The translations under genes and the position numbers were made by a program. DNA of 59,586 nucleotides from DAOUAM01 sp034433305 (GTDB taxonomy: Bacteria > Chloroflexota > Dehalococcoidia > Lucifugimonadales > DAOUAM01). The first letter of the stretch is position 1. Every line of letters begins with the position of its first letter. Below the pieces are notes generated by a model, which was not told the origin of the DNA, ran no database searches, and saw only the letters and a list, made by a program, of their open reading frames with translations. The stretch spans positions 1 to 59,586 of the forward strand of contig DAOUAM010000061.1 of the NCBI GenBank assembly GCA_034433305.1, written 5' to 3'. Of the stretch, positions 58,797 through 59,586 are shown piece by piece.

Positions 58797-59586
58797 CTAC
58801 ACCCCCTGTGCAGTGGCAGGTGTGAGTACCCTGGTGAAAGCAGACTCGATGATGCGCTGCTGCTCCTGCCTGTGCATGGCCAGCGAGCCCACAGCAGGGC
58901 TGGGAAGGGCCGGGCGCCCGATGTAGCCCAGCGTCACGCCCGGTCTGAGCAGCGACCGCAGCCGAGGCGCAACGAAGGCCCAGGCACCACGGTTCCTAGG
59001 CTCCTCCTGGAGCCAGGCCACCTCCTCGGCATGCGGGTAGCGGGCCAGCACCGAGGACAGCAGCCTGGCCGGGAAGGGGTAAAGCTCCTCTACCCGGACA
59101 ATGGCCACCTGCTCCGCGCCCGTGTGGTGCTCGCTGCCGACCAGGTCCGCATAGACCTTGCCGCTGCACAAGACGACGCGCCGGACTGCCTCCGGCCTGG
59201 CCCCGGCCATGGGGTCGTCCAGCACTGGCTGGAAGCTGCCCTCGGCAAGCTCGCGCAGCGCCGAGGCCGCCAGGGGATGGCGCAAGAGGCTCTTGGCCGT
59301 CATGACCACCAGCAGCCTTCGATCGGAACGCAGCAGCGCGGCCTGGCGTCGGAGCAGGTGGAAGTACTGTGCCGAGGTGGTGCAATAGGCCACGCGGAGA
59401 TTGTCACCAGCGGCAAGCTGGAGGAAGCGCTCCAGGTGGGCGTTGGAGTGGTCTGGCCCCTGGCCTTCGTATCCGTGGGGCAGCAGCAGCATCAGGCCTG
59501 AACGCTGGCCCCACTTGGCGTACCCTGAGGCCAGGAACTCGTCCACTACCGACTGGGCGTTGTTGACAAAGTCGCCGAACTGGGCC
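58797..59586 (-). CDS. sucA: 2-oxoglutarate dehydrogenase E1, C-terminal part (cut by window edge)
   Basis: Only the last 263 residues lie in the window; the frame is open to the edge. The block QFGDFVNNAQSVVDEF, followed by KWGQRSGLMLLLPHGYEGQGPDHSNAHLERFLQLA, is the SucA signature near the thiamine site. FQPVLDDP and RVVLCSGKVYADLV, EELYPFPARLLSSVL and VAWLQEEPRNRGAWAFV follow. The end RPALPSPAVGSLAMHRQEQQRII matches the family C-terminus. It forms an operon with sucB. Confidence 0.95.
   Translation of the reverse strand, partial: AQFGDFVNNAQSVVDEFLASGYAKWGQRSGLMLLLPHGYEGQGPDHSNAHLERFLQLAAGDNLRVAYCTTSAQYFHLLRRQAALLRSDRRLLVVMTAKSLLRHPLAASALRELAEGSFQPVLDDPMAGARPEAVRRVVLCSGKVYADLVGSEHHTGAEQVAIVRVEELYPFPARLLSSVLARYPHAEEVAWLQEEPRNRGAWAFVAPRLRSLLRPGVTLGYIGRPALPSPAVGSLAMHRQEQQRIIESAFTRVLTPATAQGV

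Noticed and set aside
1..59586. CRISPR array or tRNA genes
   Set aside because: No regularly spaced direct repeats were seen, and the only TTCGA-type T-arm with a CCA-ended acceptor is that of the tmRNA.

Overview
The window reads as a high-GC, gene-dense chromosomal segment from an uncultured member of the Chloroflexota, probably close to the Dehalococcoidia/SAR202 lineages. This is an inference. It rests on a fused transaldolase/glucose-6-phosphate isomerase, an F420-type (LLM) oxidoreductase, several small lipoproteins with LVAAC-type lipoboxes, a Min system, a tmRNA whose tag (GERQLALAA) starts with glycine, and the overall codon style. No rRNA, tRNA or CRISPR array is visible.

Layout. 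1-860: an IS3-type element end abuts the remnant of a large serine recombinase, which runs into the 3' end of dnaN. 0.8-7.6 kb: dnaN, a cupredoxin lipoprotein, tmRNA, a DUF6544-like protein, a pirin, a MetE-C-like protein and a LigB-type protein. 7.7-12.7 kb: a complete branched-chain amino-acid type ABC transporter (livK converging on livGFHM). 12.9-17.1 kb: pncC, a CopB-type P-ATPase and a BBE-type FAD oxidase. 17.4-19.4 kb: minCDE. 19.6-24.4 kb: a tightly coupled operon (OsmC-like, acyl-CoA-dehydrogenase fold, solute-binding fold without signal peptide, MetE-C-like, selenocysteine-lyase-like desulfurase). 24.4-32.2 kb: epimerase, SMP-30, an unknown helical protein, SDR, a twin-domain SagB-type nitroreductase coupled to a flippase-like membrane protein, and an LLM oxidoreductase. 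32.7-42.9 kb: HU, 6-phosphogluconate dehydrogenase, Tal-Pgi fusion, Gfo/Idh/MocA oxidoreductase, hydroxypyruvate isomerase-like protein, AceE-type E1, a divergent AroQ and a beta-propeller. 42.9-51.4 kb: hybrid histidine kinase, secreted cyclophilin, a large membrane-anchored vWA/FHA-like protein, a methyltransferase and a small secreted redox cluster. 51.9-56.0 kb: a quorum-sensing-like locus. 57-59.6 kb: zinc-ribbon protein, sucB and the 3' part of sucA.

The most interesting locus is 52475-55986 on the minus strand. A 69-codon gene with a very strong Shine-Dalgarno, whose product ends in His-Arg-Trp-Leu, lies 13 nt before a ComQ-like polyprenyl synthetase homologue. That gene overlaps a PDZ-like/multi-TM/HisKA_3 kinase with the layout of Bacillus ComP, which in turn overlaps a NarL/LuxR-type regulator like ComA. 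All four ComQXPA roles are therefore represented in one operon outside the Firmicutes. I propose it as a prenylated-peptide signalling system; the pheromone identity is inferred, not shown.

Other points worth checking: an operon with several sulfur/selenium-type enzymes, some with altered catalytic residues; an AroQ homologue lacking the catalytic tyrosine; an orphan SagB-type dehydrogenase; and a compact structured element in the livK leader.
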